Shown: in pieces, positions 7,629 to 14,855 of the stretch
Position numbering within the stretch: position 1 is the stretch's first letter
How the letters are laid out: each line of letters starts with the position of its first letter
Assembly (NCBI GenBank): GCA_036009105.1
Contig: DASYMJ010000159.1
Location: forward strand, 1-18,304
Origin: JAFAVZ01 sp036009105
GTDB lineage: Bacteria; Acidobacteriota; Thermoanaerobaculia; Gp7-AA8
Direction: 5' to 3'
DNA: 18,304 nt
Program-made: the position numbers and the translations under genes
Notes under the pieces: model-generated
Databases searched by the model: none
Seen by the model: only the letters and a program-made list of their open reading frames with translations
What the model was told of the DNA's origin: nothing

Positions 7629-9482
7629 GTGACCGATACCATGTCCGCGACGGCAGTCCTCGAGGAAGCTTCGTCGAGCGATGGGCCGATCGTGAACGAC
7701 CTCACCATTCATGTCGCCACCGTGAACGGCTCGGGGTCGCAGTCCTCCAACAACGTCCTGATGCGCTCCATCTTTCAGATGGGCGTGCCGGTGAGCGGGA
7801 AGAACATGTTCCCCTCCAACATCGCCGGCCTGCCCACCTGGTTCACCATCCGCGCGAACAAGGACGGCTGGATCGCCCGCAAAAGGGAAGTCGACATCAT
7901 GGTCTGCATGAACGCCCAGACCGCGCGGGACGACGTCGACGCCCTCCAACCCGGCTCCGTCTGCATCTACGACGCTCCCCTCAACTGCAAGGCGATGCGC
8001 AATGACATCACCTTCTTCGAGGTGCCGTTCGCCAAGCTGGCCGGCGAGCTCTCCCAGGACTCCCGCCTGCGCAAGCTGCTCACGAACATGATCTACGTCG
8101 GCATCGTGGCCGAGCGCATCGGCATCGACCGGGACGAGATCGTGGCCGCCATCACCAAGCAGTTCAAAGGGAAGAAGAAGGCCATCGACCCGAACGTGCT
8201 GGCCATCGACAAGGGCCTCGAATACGCCCGCGAGAACCTGCCGCGCCAGAAGCGCTGGCGCATCGAGCGGATGAACGCCACGGCCGGCAAGATCATCATC
8301 GACGGCAACGCCGCGGCCGCCATCGGCGCCATGTTCGGCGGCGTCACGGTGGTGACCTGGTATCCGATCACGCCTTCCTCTTCGCTGTGCGAGTCGCTCA
8401 TCGACTACCTCAAGCAATACCGCATCGACGAAAACGGCAAGGCGACGTTCGCCGTGGTGCAGGCCGAGGACGAGCTGGCCGCGGTGGGAATGGTCCTCGG
8501 CGCCGGCTGGGCCGGCGCGCGGTCGATGACCTCCACCGCCGGCCCGGGCGTCTCCCTCATGGCCGAGTTCATCGGCCTCGGCTACTTCGCGGAGATCCCC
8601 GGCGTGGTGTGGGACATCCAGCGGGTGGGCCCGTCCACCGGCCTCCCCACCCGCACCGCGCAGGGGGACATCAACCAGGCCGCCCAGCTCTCCCACGGCG
8701 ATACGAACCACATCGTCCTCTTCCCGGCCAGCGTGCGCGAATGCTTCGACTTCGGCTCCGAGGCGCTCGATCTGGCGGAGATGTTCCAGACGCCCGTCTT
8801 CGTCCTCTCCGACCTCGACCTCGGCATGAACAACTGGATGTCCGACCCGTTCCCTTACCCGGAGGTGCCGATCCGCCGCGGCAAGGTGCTCACGCCGCAG
8901 CAGCTCGACGAGCTCGGCGCGAAGTGGGGCCGTTACGCGGACCTCGACGGCGACGGCATCCCGTACCGCACGCTTCCCGGCACCGATCACCACAACGCCT
9001 CGTACTTCACGCGCGGCTCCGGCCACGACGCGATGGCCCGCTACTCGGAGAAGCCGGAGGACTACAAGGCGACCGTCGACCGCCTTCGCAAAAAGTACGA
9101 CACGGCGCGCCAATTCGTGCCGAAGCCGGCCGTCAGCAAGCCGGCCGGGGCGAAGATCGGCCTGATCGCCTACGGCACCACCGACTTCCCGCTGGAGGAG
9201 TCGCGCCACCAGCTGAAGTCGGAGCGCAACGTGGAGACGAGCTACTTCCGCCTCCGCGCGCTGCCGTTCAACGAGGAGCTCAAGCAGTTCGTGGCCGACC
9301 ACGAGCGCATTTACGTGGTGGAGCAGAACCGGGACGGGCAGATGGCGGACCTGATCCGCCTCGAGGTGGGCGAAGACCAGCGCAAGATCCGCAAAGTGCT
9401 GCACTACAGCGGGCTGCCGTGCGACGCGCGCTTCATCACCAGCGCCGTGCTGCAGATGGAAGAGGGAGAGAGCCATGGCTGA
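7629..9482 (+). CDS. korA: 2-oxoacid:ferredoxin oxidoreductase, fused gamma-alpha subunit
   Basis: 617 aa. With the beta subunit it oxidatively decarboxylates a 2-oxoacid (2-oxoglutarate is the likely substrate) to the acyl-CoA while reducing ferredoxin, or runs in reverse as a carboxylase. Residues about 25-205 are the gamma domain (VNGSGSQSSNN, GKNMFPSNIAGLPTW). Residues about 220-617 are the alpha domain, with YPITPSS (Tyr245), STAGPG (Ser302) and RVGPSTGLPT (around Gly334). The gamma-alpha fusion and total length match the two-subunit KorAB type known from Mycobacterium and many anaerobes. The start is the GTG at 7629, 6 nt after AAAGGAG; an in-frame ATG at 7593 lies upstream of this SD and is less likely. 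The 3' end overlaps korB by 8 bp, implying coupled translation. Substrate choice (2-oxoglutarate, pyruvate or branched-chain) cannot be proved from sequence. Confidence 0.94.
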   Translation: MTDTMSATAVLEEASSSDGPIVNDLTIHVATVNGSGSQSSNNVLMRSIFQMGVPVSGKNMFPSNIAGLPTWFTIRANKDGWIARKREVDIMVCMNAQTARDDVDALQPGSVCIYDAPLNCKAMRNDITFFEVPFAKLAGELSQDSRLRKLLTNMIYVGIVAERIGIDRDEIVAAITKQFKGKKKAIDPNVLAIDKGLEYARENLPRQKRWRIERMNATAGKIIIDGNAAAAIGAMFGGVTVVTWYPITPSSSLCESLIDYLKQYRIDENGKATFAVVQAEDELAAVGMVLGAGWAGARSMTSTAGPGVSLMAEFIGLGYFAEIPGVVWDIQRVGPSTGLPTRTAQGDINQAAQLSHGDTNHIVLFPASVRECFDFGSEALDLAEMFQTPVFVLSDLDLGMNNWMSDPFPYPEVPIRRGKVLTPQQLDELGAKWGRYADLDGDGIPYRTLPGTDHHNASYFTRGSGHDAMARYSEKPEDYKATVDRLRKKYDTARQFVPKPAVSKPAGAKIGLIAYGTTDFPLEESRHQLKSERNVETSYFRLRALPFNEELKQFVADHERIYVVEQNRDGQMADLIRLEVGEDQRKIRKVLHYSGLPCDARFITSAVLQMEEGESHG

Positions 9483-10527
9483 AAGCGTCATCAAGATCGG
9501 CACCGAGGTGCCGAAAGAGAACCGCCTGGGACTGAAGGCGCTCGACTACGGCGGCCTCAAATCGACGCTCTGCGCCGGCTGCGGGCATGACGCGGTCAGC
9601 AACCAGATCATCCGCGCCTTCTACGAGATGAGCGTGAAGCCGGAGAAGGTGGCCAAGTTCTCCGGCATCGGCTGCTCCTCCAAAACGCCGGCGTACTTTT
9701 TGTCGAGAGCCCACGGGTTCAATGCAGTCCATGGGCGCATGCCGTCGATCGCGACGGGGGCCATGCTGGGCAACCATCAGCTGGTCGGCATCGGCGTCTC
9801 CGGCGACGGCGACACCGCCTCCATCGGCCTCGGCCAGTTCATGCACATGGTGCGGCGCAACGTGCCGCTGCTCTACATCATCGAGAACAACGGCGTGTAC
9901 GGCCTGACCAAGGGGCAGTTCTCCGCCACCGCGGACGAGGGCTCGAAGCTGAAGACCGGCGTGATCAACGACCTGCCGCCGATGGACCTCTGCGCGCTGG
10001 CCGTGCAGCTCGGCTGCGGCTTCGTGGCGCGCGGCTTCGCCGGCGATCCGAAGCAGATGGTGAACATCCTCAAGGCCGCCATCGCGCACAACGGCCTGGC
10101 CGTGATCGACGTGATCTCGCCCTGCGTCACCTTCAACAATCACGACGACTCGACGAAGAGCTACACCTACGCCAAGGAGCACGACGAGCTGCTCCACCAG
10201 ATCGGCTTCGTGCCGTCCTACGAGCAGATCGAGGTGGAGGTGAGCCCCGGCGAGCTGCGCGAGGTGACCATGCACGACGGCTCGCGCATCCTGCTCAAGC
10301 GGCTGGAGGAAGACTACGATCCGGGCGACGCCGTGCAGGCCCTGCAACGCCTCCACCGCGCCGTCGAAGCGGGGCAGATGCTGACGGGCCTGGTGTACCT
10401 CAAGCCGGAGAAGAAGAGCTTCATCGATCTGCTCAATCTGGTGGATGAGCCGCTCTGGTCGCTCGATATCGAGCGCACCCGCCCCCCGCGCGAGGCGCTG
10501 GACAAGATCATGAAGGAGCTGATGTAA
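9475..10527 (+). CDS. korB: 2-oxoacid:ferredoxin oxidoreductase, beta (TPP) subunit
   Basis: 350 aa, the usual length for KorB. This subunit binds thiamine pyrophosphate and one [4Fe-4S] cluster and passes electrons to ferredoxin. The TPP motif is GDGDTASIG (110-118) followed by IENNGVYGLTKGQ (Asn138-Asn139). The four likely cluster ligands are present: CAGC (Cys33, Cys36), GIGC (Cys67) and SPC (Cys217). There is no separate ferredoxin-like delta domain in this protein or next to it. GAGGGAGAG before the ATG gives a strong ribosome site within the end of korA, and the 8-bp overlap with korA makes a two-gene operon. No ferredoxin gene is adjacent, so the electron acceptor is encoded elsewhere. 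Confidence 0.95.
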   Translation: MAESVIKIGTEVPKENRLGLKALDYGGLKSTLCAGCGHDAVSNQIIRAFYEMSVKPEKVAKFSGIGCSSKTPAYFLSRAHGFNAVHGRMPSIATGAMLGNHQLVGIGVSGDGDTASIGLGQFMHMVRRNVPLLYIIENNGVYGLTKGQFSATADEGSKLKTGVINDLPPMDLCALAVQLGCGFVARGFAGDPKQMVNILKAAIAHNGLAVIDVISPCVTFNNHDDSTKSYTYAKEHDELLHQIGFVPSYEQIEVEVSPGELREVTMHDGSRILLKRLEEDYDPGDAVQALQRLHRAVEAGQMLTGLVYLKPEKKSFIDLLNLVDEPLWSLDIERTRPPREALDKIMKELM

Positions 10528-10532
10528 AGGCA

Positions 10533-10612
10533 GTTACTGGTTGCCGGTTGTTCGTCCGAGGCGCGGCGCGCATCCGCGAGGCTCATCGGACCAGCAACCA
10601 GCAACCAACAAC
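10533..10612. repeat. imperfect long inverted repeat after korB; possible terminator or dispersed element
   Basis: The arms 10533-10559 and 10586-10612 pair at 22 of 27 positions, built from GGTTGCnGGTTG on one side and CAACCAGCAACC on the other. A GC-rich inner part (10560-10585) can extend the hairpin. It begins 6 bp after the korB stop, so a terminator or RNA-stabilising role is plausible. A short T run (TTTT, 10617-10620) follows. The repeated GGTTG units also look like a dispersed palindromic repeat. It lacks the GTAG foot of the elements at 2674 and 11090, so it is a different family. Confidence 0.6.
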
Positions 10613-10650
10613 TCGCTTTTTCCGGCGTGCACCTTGCTGTGTCCGTCAAC

Positions 10651-10866
10651 ATGAGCGAGACAAAAGAAGTGCGCGACGACGACGCCGGCGCCTCGGATGC
10701 GAAGGGTGCCACCGAGGACAACGTGGAACGGATCACCGAGATCCACGGCAACGAGGTGCTCGGCTACAAGGGCGAAGGGCGCGAGGAGCACAGCGGCCAG
10801 AAGACGCCGCGCGACCTCGACGCGACGAACGACCAGGCGGACAACCAGAACGTTCCGAAGCAGTGA
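10651..10866 (+). CDS. small acidic hydrophilic protein
   Basis: 71 aa from the ATG at 10651 (MSETKEVRDDD...). Very rich in Asp, Glu, Asn, Gln, Lys and Gly, with no hydrophobic core, no Cys and no signal peptide, so it is probably disordered. No Shine-Dalgarno is obvious before the ATG. The frame extends upstream to an ATG at 10627, which would add an unlikely MHLAVSVN leader. It stands in the same direction as the GspC/PilP-like gene that begins 15 bp after its stop, so it may belong to the same transcript. No family is recognised. Its composition is unlike a random antisense shadow frame, and the opposite strand offers no better gene, but translation is uncertain. Confidence 0.5.
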   Translation: MSETKEVRDDDAGASDAKGATEDNVERITEIHGNEVLGYKGEGREEHSGQKTPRDLDATNDQADNQNVPKQ

Positions 10867-10881
10867 AGCGTCCCACCTGAC

Positions 10882-11388
10882 GTGCGCAAAACGCTCGTCG
10901 GGATCCTCGCCCTCGTCCTCGCCTGCAGCCTCTGGCGCCTCTGGCCGGAGGCCGATGCGGCGGATGTGGTGCCGCTGCCGCCCACGCCGGTTGCCTCGCC
11001 CGCGCCCGACGTCGCGCCGTTAGCGTGGCAGGAAGCGCGCCCCCACAACGGTGCCATCGGCCGGAACGTCTTCAGCTTCCCTGCACCTGAAAATGTAGGG
11101 CCGGCTCTCCAGCCGGCCCCGGTAACGATCGTCAGCGCGGGGCCGGTTAGAGAACCGGCCCTACGTCCCCCATCCCCCCCGCCAGCGCCCGCTGCCCCCA
11201 TCTTCCCCTACATCTACATCGGCCGCTTCGGGCCGGACGCGAACCCCATCGCCGTCTTCTCCCGCGATGGGGAGATCGTCAATGCGCGGGTGGGGGAGGT
11301 GATCGGCGGTACGTGGATGCTGAAGGAGATCGGCGTGGAGAGCGTCGTGGTCAACGACCAGCGGATCGGGCTTGCTACTTCTTCTTGA
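10882..11388 (+). CDS. GspC/PilP-like bitopic protein with a repeat-encoded linker
   Basis: 168 aa from a GTG at 10882. One N-terminal transmembrane helix (about 4-21) is followed by a Pro/Ala-rich linker. GRNVFSF (60-66) resembles the sequence at the start of GspC/PilP homology regions. The compact strand-rich domain at about 108-160 (YIGRFG, AVFSRDGEIVNARVGEVIGG, WMLKEI, SVVV) has the layout of the HR/PilP fold, which links inner-membrane pilus or type II secretion parts to the secretin. Residues about 70-95 are encoded by a palindromic element (11090-11166), so this part of the linker is repeat-derived. No other pilus or secretion gene is adjacent. The stop overlaps the convergent TPR gene by 14 bp. 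The homology is by pattern and memory, so the function is tentative. Confidence 0.7.
   Translation: MRKTLVGILALVLACSLWRLWPEADAADVVPLPPTPVASPAPDVAPLAWQEARPHNGAIGRNVFSFPAPENVGPALQPAPVTIVSAGPVREPALRPPSPPPAPAAPIFPYIYIGRFGPDANPIAVFSRDGEIVNARVGEVIGGTWMLKEIGVESVVVNDQRIGLATSS
11090..11166. repeat. paired-hairpin palindromic element (REP/BIME-like), copy 2, inside a CDS
   Basis: Same architecture and size as the element at 2674-2749. It starts AAAATGTAGGG, with GTAG at 11095-11098. The left hairpin is GGGCCGGCT, loop CTCC, AGCCGGCCC (11098-11119). The right hairpin is GGGCCGGTT, loop AGAG, AACCGGCCC (11140-11161), closed by CTAC (11161-11164). The 20-nt centre is unrelated to that of copy 1. Here the reading frame is shifted relative to the selA end, so TAG is read as part of GTA-GGG and the element is open, coding about 26 residues. 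Confidence 0.85.
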
Positions 11389-12820
11389 GCGCCCCGAGGC
11401 GCGTCCTGGCCTGCTGGTTCTCCGGCGCGATGCGCAGGGCATCCTCATAGCAGGCCTGTGCGCGCGAGGTGAGGCCCTCCGCCTTGTACAGATCGCCGAG
11501 GGAGATCATCGCGTCGACCATCTCCGGGTCGATCGAGAGCGCGCGCTGGAAGCTCTCCGCGGCATCGCGCCGCCACTTCGGATTCCGCTCCTGACACGAT
11601 CCCAGCAGGTACCAGGCCTCCGCCCGGTCCGGCTCGTACTCCACCGCCTGCTTGAGCAGCACGATGGCGCCGTAATGGTCGCCGCTCACGGTCAGCTCGC
11701 GCGCCTTGTTGTAGTTCTCCTGCGCGATGGAGCGCTGCATCATCCGCTGCTGCATCGTCGCCTCGCTGCCCCCGCGCCCGCCGCGCTGGTTGAGCAGCTT
11801 GTCGTACGCCGCGCGGCGCCCGTTGTCCTTCAGCATGTTCACCGCTTCGTCGATGCGGCGGTTGATCGCCGTCAGCGCGTCGCGCACCACGGGGGGGTAC
11901 GTCGCCGGATCGTACTGCCGGCGCAGCAGGTCGCCCGCGGTGATGGCCTGCTGCCGCGTGGCCGCGCGGGGGATGTCGAGAAACTGATAGTGATCGAGCT
12001 GCGGCAACTGCCGCGAGAGCGCCACGGCGCGCAGCGAGCGGTGGTCGCTGGAGCCGATGGCGGCGAGCAGCTCCAGGTCGCGCTGCATGTCGTCGAACGA
12101 GGCCTCGCGGGTGCGCGGCGTCATCCGGTCCACCACCTCGTACAGGCCGGTCGTCATCATGCCGATGACCACCTTGGCGGCGGTCACGGAATCGTTCCCG
12201 TAATGGCGCAGGAACGCCTCGATCGACTGCGGCTCGCGCAGGGCCGAGGCGATGCGCCGCTCGGCGTCGTTGAAGGGCAGCGTGTCGAGGGAGAAGCGGC
12301 TCTCCCGCGCCGGCGCGATGTCGCGCTTGAGGTCGCCGAGGGAGCGGCGCAGGACCAGGCCGTTGGTGATGGCGCGGACGCCTTCCAGCACCAGGGCGGC
12401 GGTCGACTGCAGGAACACGCGCTTGTCCGGCGCGAGCGCCTCGTCGTCGCTGAACGCCGCCGTCCCTTCGTCCAGGGAGAAGAGCGGGATGAAGAGCGAG
12501 GCCACCCACTCTCGCAGCAAGGTCTGGCGGGTGGAGCGGTCGAGCAGCCCCGCCTCGTGGAAGTGGATGACGGCGTCGGTCGGATCGTCCGTCATCAGCT
12601 GCATGGCCCGGTCCGCGGGCAGCGCGCTGCGCCGCACCAGGAAATCCGGCAACGAGTCTTCCGGCGATGCGGAAGTGATCAGCACCAGCTCGCCCTGCGA
12701 CCAGTACAACACCTTGTGTGCAGGCGGACGGAGGATCGTCAGCTGCCCGGTCTTCCGGTTCTGCAGGATCTCGCCCACCAGCACCGCAAAAGGCGTGATC
12801 TCGACACGCTCGAGGCTCAC
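11375..12820 (-). CDS. DUF4388-like / degenerate J-domain / TPR protein
   Basis: 481 aa from a GTG at 12820. Residues about 6-125 look like DUF4388 (PATAN-type): FAVLVGEILQNRKTGQLTIL, then a second strand pair VLYWSQGELVLITS, followed by helical segments. Residues 276-344 resemble a DnaJ J-domain (DHYQFLDIPRAATRQQAI ... NDNGRRAAYDKLL-type ending, read KDNGRRAAYDKLL) but the catalytic HPD is replaced (YDPATYP), so it should not stimulate an Hsp70 ATPase. Residues about 365-475 are TPR units (AEAWYLLGSCQ, VDAMISLGDLYKAEG, ACYEDALRIAP). It is soluble and probably cytoplasmic. Combinations of DUF4388, J-like and TPR parts are typical of Acidobacteria and Myxococcota regulatory or motility proteins; the exact role is unknown. 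It is divergent from the TPR protein at 12939. Confidence 0.87.
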   Translation of the reverse strand: MSLERVEITPFAVLVGEILQNRKTGQLTILRPPAHKVLYWSQGELVLITSASPEDSLPDFLVRRSALPADRAMQLMTDDPTDAVIHFHEAGLLDRSTRQTLLREWVASLFIPLFSLDEGTAAFSDDEALAPDKRVFLQSTAALVLEGVRAITNGLVLRRSLGDLKRDIAPARESRFSLDTLPFNDAERRIASALREPQSIEAFLRHYGNDSVTAAKVVIGMMTTGLYEVVDRMTPRTREASFDDMQRDLELLAAIGSSDHRSLRAVALSRQLPQLDHYQFLDIPRAATRQQAITAGDLLRRQYDPATYPPVVRDALTAINRRIDEAVNMLKDNGRRAAYDKLLNQRGGRGGSEATMQQRMMQRSIAQENYNKARELTVSGDHYGAIVLLKQAVEYEPDRAEAWYLLGSCQERNPKWRRDAAESFQRALSIDPEMVDAMISLGDLYKAEGLTSRAQACYEDALRIAPENQQARTRLGALKKK

Positions 12821-12842
12821 GTCACACTTCTAACACAGGTAG

Positions 12843-12903
12843 CGCAACCTGCAGCTTGTCCAATGGATGTACATGGCATGAAACGGGCTCGTTTCAGGTT
12901 GCG
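12843..12903. promoter_or_regulatory. two overlapping inverted repeats between divergent TPR genes
   Basis: The 118-bp divergent gap holds a perfect 9-bp inverted repeat, CGCAACCTG (12843-12851) with CAGGTTGCG (12895-12903), and a perfect 7-bp repeat, TGAAACG-GGCT-CGTTTCA (12879-12896). They share bases 12895-12896, so as hairpins they exclude each other. The 7-bp repeat with a 4-bp spacer has the form of a dimeric repressor site. No clear -10/-35 pair is seen. Confidence 0.4.
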
Positions 12904-12938
12904 ACTCAGGCCAAGCCAAGGATGACCCTGGTGCTACG

Positions 12939-14855
12939 ATGAAAATGATGAAGACGCTGTTCTGTGCCCTCCTCGTTGCGTCCACTTTGACCGCCGCCGC
13001 GCAGACGCAGCAAGCGCAGGTCCCGAGCGAACCGTACGATTTCGTCCTCGCCAAAATGGCGGCCTCGGAAGGGAAATACGACGAGGCGCTCTCCCGCCTC
13101 GACAAGGTCATCGAGAAGACTCCCGACGATCCGACCCTCCTCTACGAGCGCGCGATGATCCTCATCGACGCCGGCAAGAGCGACCGCGGCGAAGCCGAGC
13201 TGCGCAAGGTCGTCGTGGCCAACCCCGGCTTCTACGAGGCGCAGCGCATCCTCGGCCGCCTCCTGCTGGAGCGCTCCCAGAACGACCGCGCGAAAATGGA
13301 AGAGGCGATGGAGCATCTCCGCGCCGCCTACAAGGCCAATCCCAACGACCTCGCCACCGGCGTCGCCGTCTCGCAGCTGCTCGTCTCCTTCGGCCGCACC
13401 GCGGACGCGGAGAAGCTGCTGGCCGAGCTCCTGGAACGCGCTCCCGATCAGCGCGCCATCAACTACAACTACGCCCAGGTGCTGACCAAGCTCGGCCGCG
13501 GCAACGAGTCGAAGCAGTACCTCGAGCGCGCCGTCCTGCTCGATCCGACGTTCGGCCCCGCCGTCCTCCAGCTCATCGACATCTATCAGCGCGAGAACGA
13601 GTGGCAGAAGGCGGCCGAGGTGCTGGAGCCGCTGGTCGGCGAAGACCCGATGAACCTCGATCTGCAGCGCCAGCAGGCCTACTTCTGGCTCCGCTCCGGC
13701 AATGCCGAGAAGGCGCGCGCCAGCTTCAAGGCGCTCTCCGAGGCCGATCCGAAGGACACCCGCGCGCAGTTCTACCTCGCCGAGTCGCTCAGCGATCTCG
13801 ATCAGTACGCCGAGGCGGACAAGATCTACCGCAAGCTGCTGGAGCAGACGCCGGACGATACGGACGTCCTCTCCAGCTTCGGCCTCAGCCAGGTCGGGCA
13901 GCGCCAGTACGAGGAGGCGGCGAAGACGTTCCGCCACCTGCTGGAGCTGAAGGACGTGCCGGACAACCTGCAGGCGCTGGCCCGGACGCAGCTGGCGCTC
14001 ATCGCGCTGCAGAAGAATGACGTCGATACGGCGCTGGCCATGTCGAAGGACGTGCTCGTTTTCCGCGACAAGCCGAACGCGCAGGCGGTGAACATCGCCC
14101 TCGATGTATTGCGCCGCCAGAAGAAGTGGGCCGAGGCGGTCGCGCTGCTGCAGCCGCTGGTCGACAAGTTCGCATCCGATCCGTTCGTCAACGCGCGCTA
14201 CGTGGAGATGCTCGTCCGCGCCGGCGAGCCGCAGAAGGCGAAAGAGGCGGCATCGACGCAGGTGAAGTTCGGCGTCCGCAACGCGATCTCCTCCGCCGAG
14301 GCTTTCATCGCTGCGGGCGACTTCAAGCAGGCCATCGTCCTGATGAACGAGGCGCTCCGGGCGAAGCCGGATGAGATCGATCTGCGCTTCGAGCTCGGCT
14401 CCGCCTACGAGCGGGGCGGCGACAGCAAGGCCGCGGAAAAAATCTTCCTGGAGATCCTTGGCAAGAACCCCGAGCACGCCGCGACGCTCAACTACCTCGG
14501 CTACATGTGGGCGGAGAGCAACGTGAACCTCGAGCGCGCCGCGGAGATGCTCAATCAGGCCGTGACCCAGGAGCCGCACAACGGCGCCTACATCGACTCC
14601 CTCGGCTGGGTCTACTTCCGCCAGGGGAAGCTCGATCTGGCCGAGAAGTACTTGACTGACGCCACGCGCCTTTTGCCTCGCGATGCGACGGTGCATGAGC
14701 ACCTCGGCGACGTGTTCGCCAAGCGCGGCGATCTGACCCGCGCGCTGTCCGCCTACCGCGCCGCGCTCGACCTCGAGCCGGAGAAGAAGGACGAGGAGAA
14801 GCTGCGCGTGAAGATCGCGGAGCTGGAGAAGCAGGCTCAGAGCGCACAGCGGTGA
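12939..14855 (+). CDS. exported TPR protein upstream of lolB-ispE
   Basis: 638 aa. Sec signal peptide at residues 1-21 (MKMMKTLFCALLVASTLTAAA, probable cut before QTQQ). The whole mature protein is TPR helix pairs, about 15 units from residue 31 to 630, for example EGKYDEALSRLDKVIEKTPDDP, RAQFYLAESLSDLDQYAEADK and LNYLGYMWAESNVNLERAAEM; the last units (IDSLGWVYFRQGKLDLAEKYL) are near consensus. It is likely a periplasmic scaffold. ATG codons at 12945 and 12948 are alternative starts. The stop overlaps the start of the LolB-like gene by 4 bp (GTGA, 14852-14855). In Pseudomonas a TPR gene of similar type sits immediately before lolB and ispE (from memory), so this looks like a conserved neighbourhood rather than chance. 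Confidence 0.92.
   Translation: MKMMKTLFCALLVASTLTAAAQTQQAQVPSEPYDFVLAKMAASEGKYDEALSRLDKVIEKTPDDPTLLYERAMILIDAGKSDRGEAELRKVVVANPGFYEAQRILGRLLLERSQNDRAKMEEAMEHLRAAYKANPNDLATGVAVSQLLVSFGRTADAEKLLAELLERAPDQRAINYNYAQVLTKLGRGNESKQYLERAVLLDPTFGPAVLQLIDIYQRENEWQKAAEVLEPLVGEDPMNLDLQRQQAYFWLRSGNAEKARASFKALSEADPKDTRAQFYLAESLSDLDQYAEADKIYRKLLEQTPDDTDVLSSFGLSQVGQRQYEEAAKTFRHLLELKDVPDNLQALARTQLALIALQKNDVDTALAMSKDVLVFRDKPNAQAVNIALDVLRRQKKWAEAVALLQPLVDKFASDPFVNARYVEMLVRAGEPQKAKEAASTQVKFGVRNAISSAEAFIAAGDFKQAIVLMNEALRAKPDEIDLRFELGSAYERGGDSKAAEKIFLEILGKNPEHAATLNYLGYMWAESNVNLERAAEMLNQAVTQEPHNGAYIDSLGWVYFRQGKLDLAEKYLTDATRLLPRDATVHEHLGDVFAKRGDLTRALSAYRAALDLEPEKKDEEKLRVKIAELEKQAQSAQR

Noticed and set aside
10534..10791. 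85-codon minus-strand frame opposite the small acidic protein
   Set aside because: It runs across the inverted repeat after korB, shows no motifs, and its direction clashes with the + strand gene run.
11372..12925. 517-codon open frame on the + strand
   Set aside because: Shadow of the DUF4388-like/TPR gene; composition is Arg, Val, Leu and Gln-rich without motifs.
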